A stretch of 64,000 nt of DNA from NCBI RefSeq assembly GCF_019320115.1, contig NC_089591.1:24778502-24842501 (forward strand), given 5' to 3'. The DNA comes from Miscanthus floridulus. Its lineage: Eukaryota > Streptophyta > Magnoliopsida > Poales > Poaceae. Shown piece after piece: positions 35,571 to 47,560 of this stretch. The notes beneath the pieces were generated by a model. The model was not told the origin of the DNA. It worked only from the letters and a program-made list of their open reading frames with translations, and searched no databases. The position numbers and the translations under genes are program-made. Position 1 is the first letter of the stretch. The number at the start of each line of letters is the position of its first letter.

Positions 35571-36352
35571 CAAATGAGGCCCTTCCCTAAAAGTTCATGC
35601 AATTGAATCTTTAATTCTACTAACAGCCATCATCATGGTTGATGCATAATGGATGGTCACCATTGAAGTTAGCAAAAGGGGTCACACCAAAGAAGATCGG
35701 TTGATCATCTTGCACCTAAAGATCAAGGCTAAGATACAAAGCTCATATGACTAGGTGACCCATCATAGGACATAATATCCTAGTCCATTTATTAGCCGAC
35801 TGATAACTTGTCCAACTTTTAAATATTGTGTAGTTTTTTGATCCAACAAGGACAACACAAGTTGCTCCCTAGAGGACCGACATCCTTACAGGAACAGTCA
35901 CAAAGAGTCACTTGTCTACCACCTCTTGCAATCTGCCAATGTTCATGTCGGTGACCTGCTCTTCAAATGTTATCTTCTTTGCAATTTTAGAAGGAAACAC
36001 TACTTCGTTAGGTCAGATATTAGTATCTTTAGAGTAGATATGGAGAGATCATCAAGGAAGAGCTCACGTGAAATTAACACATTAGTGTAGTTCTAAAATG
36101 GATCATAATTAGAAATCTCGATACCAGCACGTGTTGAGTAGCACAACAATGTGTCGCGCGCCATAGGAGGCTCTCGGTTTTATCGTGGCACCATAGTTGC
36201 TACTCATAACACCATTATTGATGACACACCCAAAGTGAAACTTTAAGTGCATAGATTTAGTCATAAGAACAAGCACTGTGCAAAGGAGGGATAGCAAGTA
36301 ATGGTAGTCACAAGGTTAGGAGTCAACGAGGAGGCGATCTAAAGATCAGAAC
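35571..36352 (-). mobile_element. Internal region of the giant-LTR element, unassigned
   Basis: No recognised domain. A frame near 35870-35990 (SKIAKKITFEEQVTDMNIGR) looks coding but I cannot assign it; it holds stops. 36348-36352 (AGAAC) is the left target duplication of the solo LTR. Confidence 0.4.
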
Positions 36353-37840
36353 TATCGTGGAACCGTCCAATTTATAAGAGCACAAGTACAAAAACGATCA
36401 TTGAAACGATAAAATTCTTGCACTTGAGTCCATATAAACCCGGTAGTCAACTGAAACCAAGAAGGATTTCAAACCAACTTGCATACAACTAAGATCACAG
36501 TGATTCAACATAACACATCACACGTTACAATATTTCACAAACAGTTCATAGATAGATTACAACACATCAGAGTCATAGTTATTACAAACCAAGTCTTGCA
36601 AAGTAGCGAAAGCAAATAGTTTAACTCACACACACGAGTTCAAATACAAGTACCGGCTTGCCGATCATATCCCACAAAAGCATTTGGATAAGATAACAGA
36701 GATCATGCCCGTGATCTAGTCTTCGTCACCCGCCGGGTGGAGACAGTACTTACAAAAGCCCTAATAAAGAAGGTCATCTGCAATAAGAGGGAATAAACCC
36801 TGAGTATGAGAATGTACTTAGCTAGACTTACCTATCGGAAACCAAAATAATTGACACCAAGGATCATGCATAGCTTAATTTAGTGGATCTGGCTGGCACT
36901 TTCTTTTTGTGGAAAAGCATGAGTAATAATGATCAACTCTTAACCTGAGCTACCAGTGACTTTTAGCCATTAACATATCATCTATATTAGCACCTATACT
37001 AAGCAATCACTTGATTAAGATGCAAACATTATTAACCATAGCAGGTATAAACTGTGGCAACTTTATCATCATTCTCCATTTAACCATATCGTTAAATTAA
37101 GTGAATCTACGTTGCCCCTACTCAGTCAAGTTCTCACTATCCGAGAGAGATGGTGATTCGAATCGATTCCTATCCGGCTAGAGGGGTATTCCTAACACAA
37201 ACCCTACTTCCCCCGTCAGGGTCACAAACAAGTCACATTTGGTACAATTTAGGAGTCACGGGTCCGATCAGTGCAGCAAAATCAGAGAACCACTCTGCCA
37301 TGAGTGCTCGATGACTTAACCTGCCCTTGGGCTTATGCTAATGGCTCTCTGCACATCCTTACTGCCATCTAGATTGCGACCAACTGCTCGCGTTCCTGGC
37401 CTGAATCGAGCTACGAGGCTTCGCAGTTGGAATGAGTTATCCGGCCAGCTAAATGTTAGGCTGCGTTCAACATGACATAAGGACATACAACGTATCGGTC
37501 CTTAAATGACACAAACAGAGTCACTATGTCCAAACCTACACAAGACTCCGTCCGGTCTTAATTCATTATTAACATGGTTCTTTTCCATGATAGCAAATAT
37601 AGCCAACCGTGACCCAACCTCATCCTAAAGCTTGCAGGTGATAGGAAATCACCCGACTTCTACCGCACTAAGCATGACTAAGCATTTAACCCATTCCTGA
37701 ACTTAAATAGGATTCAAGTGCGATATCTGGACAAGGATAGATATATATTGCAACAATTGGTTCCAACCAATTCCTATACTTAATACATCATCAACAATAA
37801 AAGATACTCAAGATATTTGTAAAAACATGGGAGACTTAAT

Positions 37841-37997
37841 ATGCTCTGAGGCTTGACTTTCAGGAAAGAGGATGGGCGGTGGTCAGGGCACTCGAGCAAC
37901 TCCTCCTCAATGGCTGCTTCGTCGGTTGCCTAAACCTCGGGCTCCTCCTCCTAGCTCGCTCCCTCGAACTCTAGAAGCGTCACTCCCTCTGACACAC
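37841..37997 (-). pseudogene. Short conserved reading frame in giant LTR, copy 3
   Basis: After GCAATAG it reads VSEGVTLLEFEGAS, acidic residues, then LLECPDHRPSSFLKVKPQSI; two in-frame TAG stops. Confidence 0.45.
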
Positions 37998-39459
37998 CTA
38001 TTGCATGTACATGCAAGATAAATATCATGGATGCACATGAACAAAGTTAGGGATGCTCGGGGAATGCACATGCTTACTGCAGTCCGCATATTCTAACTTA
38101 AGCTCTATTCAAATCACTTTAACTTACCAAGTTTATACAACCTAATGTTCTTCAGTTAAGGATCTAGTACCTGCACCTCAGCATGTTCTCAAGTTAGGCT
38201 AGCACCTAAACAATCAACAAGAATATTGCAACAAAGCATACCCACAAACATTCGTATTTCAGCAAAACTGGGACTATATAGTGGTACAGTAAACTGATCA
38301 TAACCGGAGATCTACAAATCGAAATGACAGGCAACAAGACAATTTGGAAAGCTTATGAAATTTCCTACAATTCATTTGTAGACCTCAAGGCATGATTCCA
38401 AACTTTACCAGGTCGAATTTATAGAACCACATAATCAGCTCCAAACAAGATAGAGAGCAAGCAAAACTATGATTCAACTTTGAATGACTGTAACTCCTAA
38501 ACTACTAGGCCAAATGCCACCAAATTTTAACAGGAGCTAGATACATAAGTTATCTACAACTTTTATATTCACCACTTTCCAAGAAAACCAAATTATCATG
38601 GTGAACTTTGCAAAGTACCCAGAACTATCCAGAAAGACATAATGCAAGAAAATAATTATTAACTTATGTGGCAAACATATAAATGGACAAAAACAACTTT
38701 ACTAACTCATCACACATATCAAAAGAACACCAGAAAGTAAAGTGTTCACCACCAATTCATTTCTTTTAATGCCTTTCTTAATTTATCTAATTATTTAAGA
38801 GGAATAATAAACATATATGAAAACTGCATAATTTAATCTACAAAAATTACAGTAGGTACTACATGCTCCAAGTAGGCTACTATAAAAATTCCACATCATT
38901 TGAACAAGTATAACATCCTACACAAACATGACAAGGCATAAAGGCTTAAAATGACATAAATAGGAAACCCTAGTGAAAAGTGTCAAGCAATAGATTTTAT
39001 ATTTTTCTTAGCATCCTTAAGGTACTAGGACAACCTCCAATAAATTTCATGATCATTGGATTCATAGATAAATTACTAAAATTCACACAAGGATCATCTA
39101 ATGATAAAAGGAAAATCTATAACTCAAAAACTATTTAGGCAATGACTCTGAAATTTTTACCAGAGTTTCTACTCATCAAGAAGAGCTCACCACCCAAATT
39201 TCATAATTTTTTGACCATAGGAACTCTAGATATAAATTAAACAAGTTTGCATTCATTTAAAAACACATTTCATGTTTCAATTTAATTCTTCGAGAAACTC
39301 TACTATAAGTGCTAATATTATATTTTTCCTAAATACTACACTTCACCAACATCCTAACAAAATTGGAACCACCCAATTTGGATCTACAAAACTGGAGATT
39401 TAAATTTTACAAAATAGCATTCAAAACTGAACAAATGAACTAGCTTTCAATTCTTAAGT

Positions 39460-40190
39460 CACTGACAACCAGGGTCCTCCGGTCAGCCGGGCCCGCTTGA
39501 CAGTGAGATGAAAAACAGAGGAGGCAGCTTGTTTGACGTGGACTGGTGGAGCTTGCCAATGGTGAGGGCTCCGGTGAGGACAAGGGCATCGGCGTGCTCG
39601 CCTCGACAAGACGCACCTAAATATGCCCTCCCCTCAACCGCTACCGAGCTCAAGCTAGGACAACGGCGTGCATGGCGGACGGCGGAGCGGCTCGACAATG
39701 CTCCGGCGAGGTCCGGCCATGTAGGGCATGGCTAAGCTTGGTACGAGCTTCTAGGGCTCATAGGGAAACTAATGGAGGGTAGAAAAGGGAGTGAGAGGGC
39801 TCCGGTGGTGGCCGGCCACGGTGAGCTCCAACTCTAGTGAGGTCTGAACAGCGGCGGAAATGACAATGCGACCACTACCTTGGTTATCTAGCTCAACGGT
39901 GAGGTGGACGAGCTAAAGGAGACTACAGTGGAGTTATGGGCTAGCTAGAGTGAGCAATGACATGACGGCGAGGGTGCATAGCTCGACAGAGCAATGGCGA
40001 CGGCGGTGGCTCTGCTTTCTTGGTGCTTCAGACATGCGCGAGAGGGAGAAGAGTGAATGAGAGCGAGTTGGGAGGCAAGAAGGACGTAGCCTCTTGCGGT
40101 GGACAGTGGCCAGCGGCACTAGGCCAGCCACGGCACATGGCAGCCATGCGGCAGTAGAGGCCTATGGCCGGTTGGCCACTGTGCCGGTGT
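39460..40190 (-). promoter_or_regulatory. GC-rich block of the giant LTR, copy 3
   Basis: GC-rich and CG-rich compared with flanks, same relative position as in the other copies. ORFs here are not conserved between copies. Confidence 0.3.
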
Positions 40191-41340
40191 AAAATGTTGA
40201 TTTAGTGTTCATTAGTGATGACTAACAGCGCAATTTCATCGCTCCATATCTTCTAAACCATGATGATCTAGCTTATGGCATAGTTGACAAAGTTGGATAT
40301 CTACATGAGGCCTACAACTTTTACAATTGGAGCTCGAGCTGGTTTGGCTTCCTTTGGGAGATACAAGGCTCCAAACATTGATGCATGAAATTGAAAATCA
40401 GTTCCAAGACTTAGAAAAATTCTGTCTAAACTAGACCTCAAAGCTGACTTGTGGGCCCCTTATGAGTATGTTCTGCACATTTTCATGAGATGGTCATTAA
40501 ATAACTTTTGTTCCTTATAAAATTTTCTACAACTTTGCTTTAGGTTGCTCATGCATGCAAACATTCTAAGCTATACTTTTTAAATAGTCAAACAAAAGAG
40601 CCCTAGGGGTCAACACAAGTCAAACCATTACTAGAAAGCATAATTGGGCAACATGGTCAACATGAACATTGTTCCTAATGACATTCTAAGTGTAGCTAAG
40701 TTGTTTAATAGGATAATTAGCCACACCACACATTGATCACACAAAAATCAAGCATCACATGTATTGAAACAAGGAAGAATAAGTGAAATGTTACTTTTGT
40801 TTCAAAGCCATGTTTCATGAGTTTGTTGCATAGTACTAACTAACCATGTTTCACTAAAGTATGTGACATGTTTCAAGAGTGAGTTGCACATGTTGCACTT
40901 GAGTGTTGCACACTATTCATTTCTTAAAACAAACAGACATGGAATATAAACATATGTGGCAATGTTTCAAAAGCTTGTTCCAAACAATCAAAGCTCATGC
41001 ATGGATGAATGATGCTCATATTTATGAAATGCAAGTGCAAATGTGGAAGCCAAATACCTGGGGTGTTACAAGAACATAGCATAAGAGAACATAGCCTAAT
41101 TGTCGAAGACAACTGAGTAGGGGACTCTTGCGTTATTTCCATACACGCCTTGTGTCCACCTAGGTGATTACCACGTAAAGATTCACATGAGATTTGGTCT
41201 CACCGAGCAGCAACATGAGATCAACACTGATAAACATCCAGAGATTACATCCAAGTCTCTAACTGAAATTAAGTTACATGTTCTTCCAAAAGAAAGCAAA
41301 AGATAAGCACCAGTGCATCTAGCTTAGTGCTACAGCTAAA

Positions 41341-42384
41341 CTACACATCTTCATCAGTGTTAGCATCGATCACTCCTTCACCATCTTCATCCTCGATAGG
41401 ATCGAGTTCCTCCTCTTCTTCATCTTCATTGACTTTAGGTACTATGATGACATTAGCATCTAAGTCCATGCCATCATCATCAGCGAAGATCACCTATGGT
41501 CCTCCCACCATGGGGTACATGGGAATAGGGTGAGGAATCAGATTGAGCTGATTATTGAGGCGGTGAACATCAATCTGCAGTTCTTCAATTTGGTGGAGGA
41601 GTTCATTCTCTCTGACTTCAGCTCAAATTCCTATCATGATCCTAGCATTGTCCCTGGTTTAAGCCAGATGGAGTGCGTCATCTCACTCATGAGTCAACTA
41701 CATGATCTGCTCATGGTTAGCATCTCTTTCCCTGACAACACGTACAAACTGTTGCCTGTGGTTTTCCAAAGCACTCATAAGACCACCTATATCATTTCAA
41801 GCTGTCCTAAGCTCCTTACCATTCTTGCATGCATGCTTCTTCCACTTGAGCTGTTCATTCAATGCCTGTCGAAGGGCTGTCAAGGCACTAACATAAGTGC
41901 CCTAGCGACCCTGAAACATCTTTAGGACAACCATCATAGCACTCATGGCTGGCCCTGAGCTCTGTGCCCTTTCTACCTTAGTCATTACCAAGGGATCAAC
42001 CTCAAATTCAGCCACTTTGCCTCAGACGGGGCTACTTGAGGAATGGACTCAGCTGGTCCATTGATCAACTCATCACCGAACTTCTGACAAATATCAACTA
42101 GCACTTCCAAAGCTGTCACCTATGCCCCTTCCCAAGGGGTTTGTCCATCAGCTTCGATGCTCCAACCAAGCCACTAGGTCTATTTGTGTGAGGCAGGACA
42201 ACCACCTCAATGTCATACCACAACATCCCTCTTTCAGCCTCCCCTTGTTTCCATGTATAACAAGGTGGCTCCGCATATCCCACTGAATGTAGAACCATCC
42301 ACAACATGGTTGGAGTGCCAAACACATGAAGGAATGTGCTGCTCCTAGGCGGTAGCTCCTAGGCGGTAGTGCTGGTGTGGCCAT
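41341..42384 (-). pseudogene. Unknown gene in the internal region of the giant-LTR element
   Basis: Start MATPALPPRSYR at 42384. After a frameshift it continues FGTPTMLWMVLHSVGY and WYDIEVVVLPHT; another shift gives WLGWSIEADGQTPWEGA and ALEVLVDICQKFGDELINGP. A middle part (about 41560-41990) reads as a long helical, Gln/Arg-rich coiled coil, AEVRENELLHQIEELQIDVH. The C-terminus is very acidic (NEDEEEEELDPIEDEDGEG) with the stop at 41341-41343. The order strand-strand-Ala-rich helix in the N-terminal part vaguely recalls a double-stranded RNA-binding fold; that is speculation. It is neither gag-, RT- nor integrase-like. At least two frameshifts and four stops. It lies about 0.8 kb after the primer site, in the position of gag. 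Confidence 0.55.
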
Positions 42385-43181
42385 ATGTACTAACTTTGCA
42401 ATTTGGGTGTGAGAGGATTATCTTACAGGATGAGAAACATATAATAGAATAATTAAAGATAAGGGAGGGAGTAATGCAAAAATATAATGGCATGAGTGAA
42501 TATGATGCATGCATGTTCCATACATCCTCATGAATCTTAAGAAATTTTTAAAATGTTAACGACATAGACGGTGGCAACATACGCTCTCTCATATATGTAT
42601 CTAGTCGAGCTACATGTTGCGTTGTTAGTGTACCTACAGACAAATTCATTGCAGCTCATCCCAACAAAAGAGAAATAACACACAATGAAAGCAGTAAACT
42701 AAGATACTCTCCATGTATATATCCTCAGATATATATACTTCGGTATCCAAAACTACCCGATAGATATACCCACAATTAAGTACCTTCATATGTATATGTG
42801 TGCAACATGTAAATATTCCAGTAACCACAACTAACTCTCCCCTAGACCGACAGTTGGATGGTCATGCTCTCACAACTCACACTTACCTGGGCGTAGAGGC
42901 AATTGATCCATACATTACCACCCAAGCGGATGGCATCCATACAATAGCACATCATATGGACGATGAAATAAAATGCAAGCAATTACCCCCAAAGTCATTA
43001 CTTAAATAAGCCACCTAAAAGTCCTTATTTGGGTATAGAGGATATGACCACTGGCACAGTTAAGTAAAATTTTAGATTTGAACACACCTATATATAATTA
43101 GCTATAAGTTGTCAAAACTAATTTTTGCAAACAAAAACCTTTATTTTAAATACACATATGACATGTTTAATGTTGAATCTA
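42385..43181 (-). mobile_element. Leader of the giant-LTR element
   Basis: About 0.8 kb between primer site and the unknown gene; the distal 400 bases match 1-399. No gene seen. Confidence 0.6.
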
Positions 43182-43193
43182 GCTCTGATACCA
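43182..43193 (-). other. Primer-binding site, initiator tRNA-Met
   Basis: Minus strand TGGTATCAGAGC, a perfect plant initiator-Met site, two bases past the LTR end at 43196. Confidence 0.9.
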
Positions 43194-43195
43194 GT

Positions 43196-43506
43196 TGTAA
43201 CAGAACTGACCAATTTATAAGAGCACAAGTACGAAAGCAAACATCGGAGTGATCAAACCGTCATAGTTGAACCCATATAAACCCAGTAGTCAACTGAAAC
43301 CACAAAGGATTTCAAACCAACTTGCATACAACCAAGATGTGGCCTATTATGTGAATCACTATGATCTTGGTTGTATGCAAGTTGGTTTGAAATCCTTTGT
43401 GGTTTTAGTTGACTACTGGGTTTATATGGGTTCAAGTATGACAGTTTGATCACTCCGGTGATTGCTTTCGTACTTGTGCTCTTATAAATTGGTTGGTTCT
43501 GTTACA
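43196..43506. repeat. Palindrome of two LTR ends (143-nt arms, 25-nt loop)
   Basis: 43196-43338 and 43364-43506 are inverted copies of an LTR 3' end with seven mismatches and no gaps by eye (about 95 % identity). The 25-base centre is 43339-43363. Overlapping ORFs on both strands give almost the same peptide because of the symmetry and are not genes. Confidence 0.9.
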
Positions 43507-44055
43507 AGCGGATGGCTCGTGGAGGTCATTGATGAAGATCCCGCTTGGGGATGGGTCTCTCCTGGCAGCCAATTTTGTGAGAAAATCAGCGGCATCATTG
43601 TCCTTTCGAGGGACATGGTGCAGCTCGATCCCCTAGAATTTGTCCTCGAGCTTGCGTACCTCCTGGTAGTACACTGCCATGAGGGGGCTTTTGCAGGAGG
43701 ATTCCTTCATGACTTGATCAACGACCAACTTTGAGTCACCGTGAACGTAGAGTCGCGTAGCGCCGAGCTCGTTGGCGATGCGCAATCCGTTGATGAGGGC
43801 CTCGTATTCCGCAGCATTGTTTGAGGCCAAAAAATAGAGGTAGATGGCGTAGCAGAGTCTACTCCCATCTGGGGAGATTAGAACCACTCTAGCCCCCGAG
43901 CCGGGCGCCATTATGGACCTGTCGAAGTACAATGTCCAATACTCATGGGTGATGTCTGGGGTCAGTAGCTGGACCTCCATCCATTCGGTGACAAAATCCG
44001 TAAGAGCCTGAGACTTAATAGTGGTACGAGGGGTATACCTAATGTCGTGGCCCAT
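43507..44055 (-). pseudogene. Tat RNase H
   Basis: Acidic active-site residues in sequence: LYFDRS (Asp, about 43920), NNAAEYEAL (Glu, about 43815) and VHGDSKLVVDQV (Asp, about 43740), then AVYYQEVRKLEDKF and, after a stop, a segment with HHVPRKDNDAADFLTKLA leading to the insertion point. It degrades template RNA during reverse transcription. One clear stop (43630s). Confidence 0.85.
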
Positions 44056-45345
44056 GAGTTTGAGTGCCCACTTGGAGATTCACCTCGTGGCATCACGGTT
44101 GTGGATGATGTCTCCGAGTGGGTACGAAGTGACGACTACAACTTCATGGTCGGTGAAGTAGTGTAGGAGCTTCCTAGTTGCCATTAGCATGGCATATAGG
44201 AGTTTTTACACCTAGGGGTACCAGACCTTGGGGTCAGTAAGTACCTCTCCAACCAAGTACACGGGTCGCAGTACCTTGAGCTAGTGTCCCGGCTCCTCCC
44301 TTTTGATGACTAGGGCGGCACTCACCATATGGTTGCTTGCCACGACATAAAGAAGGAGGGGTTCTCCCCATTCTGGAGCAATGAGGATTGGGGCCGATGT
44401 TAGAGATGCTTTGAGGCTTTTGAGAGCCTGCTAGGCTTCCTCGGTCCAGACGAAGGCGTCCATCCTTTTGAGGAGCTTGTAGAGTAGCATCCCCCATTCA
44501 CCAAGCCAAGAGATGAAGCGGTTTAGGGCAGCTAGACAACCGGTGAGCCTTTATATGCCCTTGATGTTGTGTATGGGGCCCATGTTGAAGATGGCCATGA
44601 TCTTTTCGAGGTTGGCCTCGATGCCACGCTCGAACATGATGTATCCAAGTAGCTTCCCCTTTAGAACCACAAAAACACATTTTTTGGGATTCAGTTTGAT
44701 GTTGAACCTTCTGAGGTTCGTGAATGTCGTGGCCAAGTTTGTGATCAGGTCGCATGCTTGAGCTATTTTGACCACTATGTCATCAACATAGACGGCGATT
44801 GTTGGTTTCGGCCATTTGGCTTGATCAGGCTGATCGAGTGGGTCGATTTAGTCAGTGAAGCATTGCTGCATGCACCTTTGGTAGGTAGCGCCAATGTTCT
44901 TCAGGCCAAAAGGCATGGTCATGTAGCAGTATGAACCATACGGGGTGATGAACGAGGTTGCGAGCTGATCGGATTCTTTCATCACAATCTGGTGATAGCC
45001 TGAGTAGGCATCTAGAAAGGAGAGGATCTCGCAACCTGAGGTGGAGTTGACTATCTGGTCTATGCGAGGCAAAGGAAAGTGATCCTTTGGACATGCTTTG
45101 TTGAGGCCAGTGTAATTAATGCCCATTCTCCACTTCCCGGTCTTCTTTTTAACAAGAACGGGATTAGCAAGCCAGTCGGAGTGGAATACCTCTCTAATGA
45201 ATCTGGCCACGAGGAGTTTGGTGATCTCTTCGCCTATTGCCCTATGTCTCTCATCATCGAAGTGACGTAGGCACTGCTTGGCGGGCTTCGAGCCCAGGAT
45301 GAAGCGTAGTGCATGCTCGACGACTTCCCACGATATGCCCGGCAT
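44056..45345 (-). pseudogene. Tat reverse transcriptase
   Basis: RT domain begins near 45345. Conserved blocks: SDWLANPVLVKKKTGKWRM (about 45170), KACPKDHFPLPRIDQIV, LDAYSGYHQI (about 44990), MPFGLKNIGATYQR and the catalytic YVDDIVVK (about 44785). Then NPKKCVFVV, thumb/connection with LNRFISWLGEWG, AFVWTEEA and LLYVVASNHMVSAALV. Frame breaks near 44845, 44550 and 44240 and several stops show it is inactive. Confidence 0.85.
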
Positions 45346-45408
45346 GTCAGAAGGCTGCCATGCAAAGACATCACGATTGGCGTGTAAGAAGTCAATGAGC
45401 TTGCATTC

Positions 45409-45947
45409 CTATTTGGCCAGGAGCTGGGTCCTGATCCGCACCATCTTGGTTGAGTCAGTGGGGTCGATACCCACCGCCTTGGTTTCCTTGAGCGGGTAGA
45501 AGGCCGTCGAGGAGGTTGGTTTGTTGCAGTCTGGGACTACCGGGGTTGATGACTCCCCAAGCTGTGGGAGCTTAGATGAGTTGACGACCGCGGTGGTGAG
45601 CTTGAAGTGCTCGTGGTCACACGTGAAGGCATGCGAGAAGGCACTACTTATAGTGATGATGCTGTTTGGTCCTGACATCTTTAGCTTGAGGTAGGTGTAG
45701 TTGGGGATCGCCATGAATTTGGCGTAGCATGGTCGCCCCAAGATAGCATGGTAGGACCCTAGAAAGTCTACCACCTTGAAGGTGAGGACCTCTAAGCGGA
45801 AGTTGGCTTGTTTGCCAAACATGATGGGCAGTCGATCTGCCCGAGTGGGTACACCTGCGCTCCCGGGATCACCCAGTGGAAGGGAGAACTTGCCAAGCGG
45901 AGTTCCGACCGAGGAATGCACATGGCATCGAGGGTGTCGATGTAGAG
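45409..45947 (-). pseudogene. Tat protease, C-terminal part
   Basis: Frame 45409-45921 includes FKVVDFLGSYHAILGRPCYA and the linker to RT. Residues just downstream of the catalytic Asp (IDTLDAM) are at about 45910-45945; the Asp itself lies beyond the solo LTR near 50362. 45943-45947 is the target duplication TAGAG. Confidence 0.8.
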
Positions 45948-46779
45948 TGTAACACCTTGGGTGTTAGCCTTGCATAACTTGACTTGCATAACATGAGCAT
46001 GATCATCACGCATTCATAAACAAGCATTTACAATTGGAACATTGAATTGAAACATATGCAACGTTGCTTGTTATTGCATGTTTCTTTGTACATGTGCAAC
46101 TGATCATGAATGTAAATATGTACTTGGTAGATTTGAGTCACCAAAAATATTTGGCAGTGCTTAGGTTCACAAATGGAACATGGATCATGAATGTCATTTT
46201 TCATGGTCAAGTCTTTAAGGCATATTTCATGTGATTACTTTCAATAGCTCTATGAGTGACTACTACATGAAATGCTTGAATGGCCTTGTAAATTGCTTAA
46301 ACATGCTTAGGATATCATTATGAACAACTTTGGTATTTAGGGCTAGGGCTAGTTTGGTCATTAAGCCATGCCTTGATGTGTTTCCTCTTTTAAATGGGAC
46401 ATGTTTGACCAAATTAGAACTAGGTGTTAGAGACCTTGCATGGAGGAGTTCACTAAAGCAATGTGTTGTAGTGTTTGGTATAAGGAACAACTTTTATTTT
46501 TGGGTCATGGACTGATTTAGCTTCTAACATGCTTGAATTGGGATCACAAAAGTCAACAAATAACCGTTTTCAACACTTAACGAATTTTGCTAAGTCTGGG
46601 ATCACTGACAGCCTGACAAGCCGACTTTGATCATGATTTTACTCCGTTTACATTGAGAATTGGAACACGATCATTGAACAACATTTGTAACTGGTACTTA
46701 GGTCTATAAAGTTGGTTTAGTAACCTAGTGCTAATTCATCATGGATTGGAAGATCAATCATCACCAAAACTCATCGTCA

Positions 46780-47560
46780 GGATTGGTACCGAGGCTAACT
46801 GACGAACTGAATCACGGCGTCGTGGCCGACCGGCTTTAGGTGCTGATCGCCGCGTGGCGCGGGAAAACGGCCGCGCGTCACCGCCGGTCTGTCCGCGTAG
46901 GCCATGATGCGCCTAAGCGTGCCTTCATCATGCCAGCTACCGCCCGCTCCCTCCCAGCGCTCCCATTTCGCTTCTGACTTCCTTATTCACCGCAAGCGCA
47001 GCAGCGAGCTCCTCCCCGCCTCCGCCGTCGCCATTAGAGACTCCAACTCATGCCTAGCCACTCTAGCACCACCACCATAGCTCCACCGTCTCCCCAGCAC
47101 CCCATTGCTTCTTCCCGTGCCCGCCATTCGAGTTCGGTAAGCGTCAGCGCCATGCAAATGCTCATCGGAGCTCCTCCGCCATCCTCCGTCGCCGTGGCCA
47201 GGCCCAACCCAACCACCACAGGCCATGATAGCGTGAGCAACAGCTTCCTTGTAGTCCACTGATGCTTGTCCATGCGTTAATTTTAACCACCATAGCCCAC
47301 ACCGGCGTACCACCGATGTCCCGCCCCGCTGTTCCACCATGGTCGCCACCGTCAGCTCTAGAGTCGACGATAAGTCCGGCCATGTGGCTCAGTAGGTTCG
47401 CTAGGTCACGTAGGTCGTGTAGTGATGATGTTACCGCCGGTGAAGCTCGCCGTCGACGAGCCGCAACCGCGTAGTGCCAAGCAGCGCCACTGCCCTGCTT
47501 CGAGTCAATGACATGAGGGGTCCCCTGACCACCGGGTCCCACCGGTCAGCGACTCCGTGT
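46780..47560 (+). promoter_or_regulatory. GC-rich block of the giant LTR, copy 4
   Basis: CG-rich with pyrimidine-rich stretches ('gctccctcccagcgctccc') resembling a plant promoter/5' leader, and a GGTAAGCG that could be a splice donor near 47135. Function inferred only. Confidence 0.3.

Larger units (their letters stand above)
36353..41070 (-). mobile_element. Giant solo LTR, minus strand
   Basis: Starts TGTAACACCCC at 41070 on the minus strand and ends at 36353 (terminal bases decayed). Perfect 5-bp target duplication AGAAC at 36348-36352 and 41071-41075, so it is a solo LTR. 4718 bp. Includes GC-rich block 39460-40190 and the conserved short frame 37841-37997; the rest is AT-rich non-coding. 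Confidence 0.9.
34596..43506. mobile_element. Aberrant giant-LTR element with U5 ends at both termini
   Basis: Left end TGTAACAGAA (34596) and right end TTCTGTTACA (43506) are both LTR 3' ends, in inverted orientation. Flanks GGTGG (34591-34595) and AGCGG (43507-43511) fit a decayed GGCGG target duplication (one CG transition on each side), and removing the insert with one copy restores the host pol frame. Contents from left: U5 fragment 34596-34727, RT fragment, unassigned internal DNA, nested solo LTR 36353-41070, an unknown pseudogene, leader, primer site 43182-43193, then the palindrome 43196-43506. Confidence 0.7.

Noticed and set aside
41377..41440. Ser-rich tract in a plus-strand frame
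   Set aside because: Complement of the acidic Glu/Asp-rich tail of the minus-strand gene.
43253..43453. Matching ORFs on both strands
   Set aside because: Explained by the palindrome 43196-43506; not genes.
47162..47542. Minus-strand 126-codon ORF
   Set aside because: Same reason: GC-rich LTR block, overlapping ORFs in several frames, no conserved peptide.
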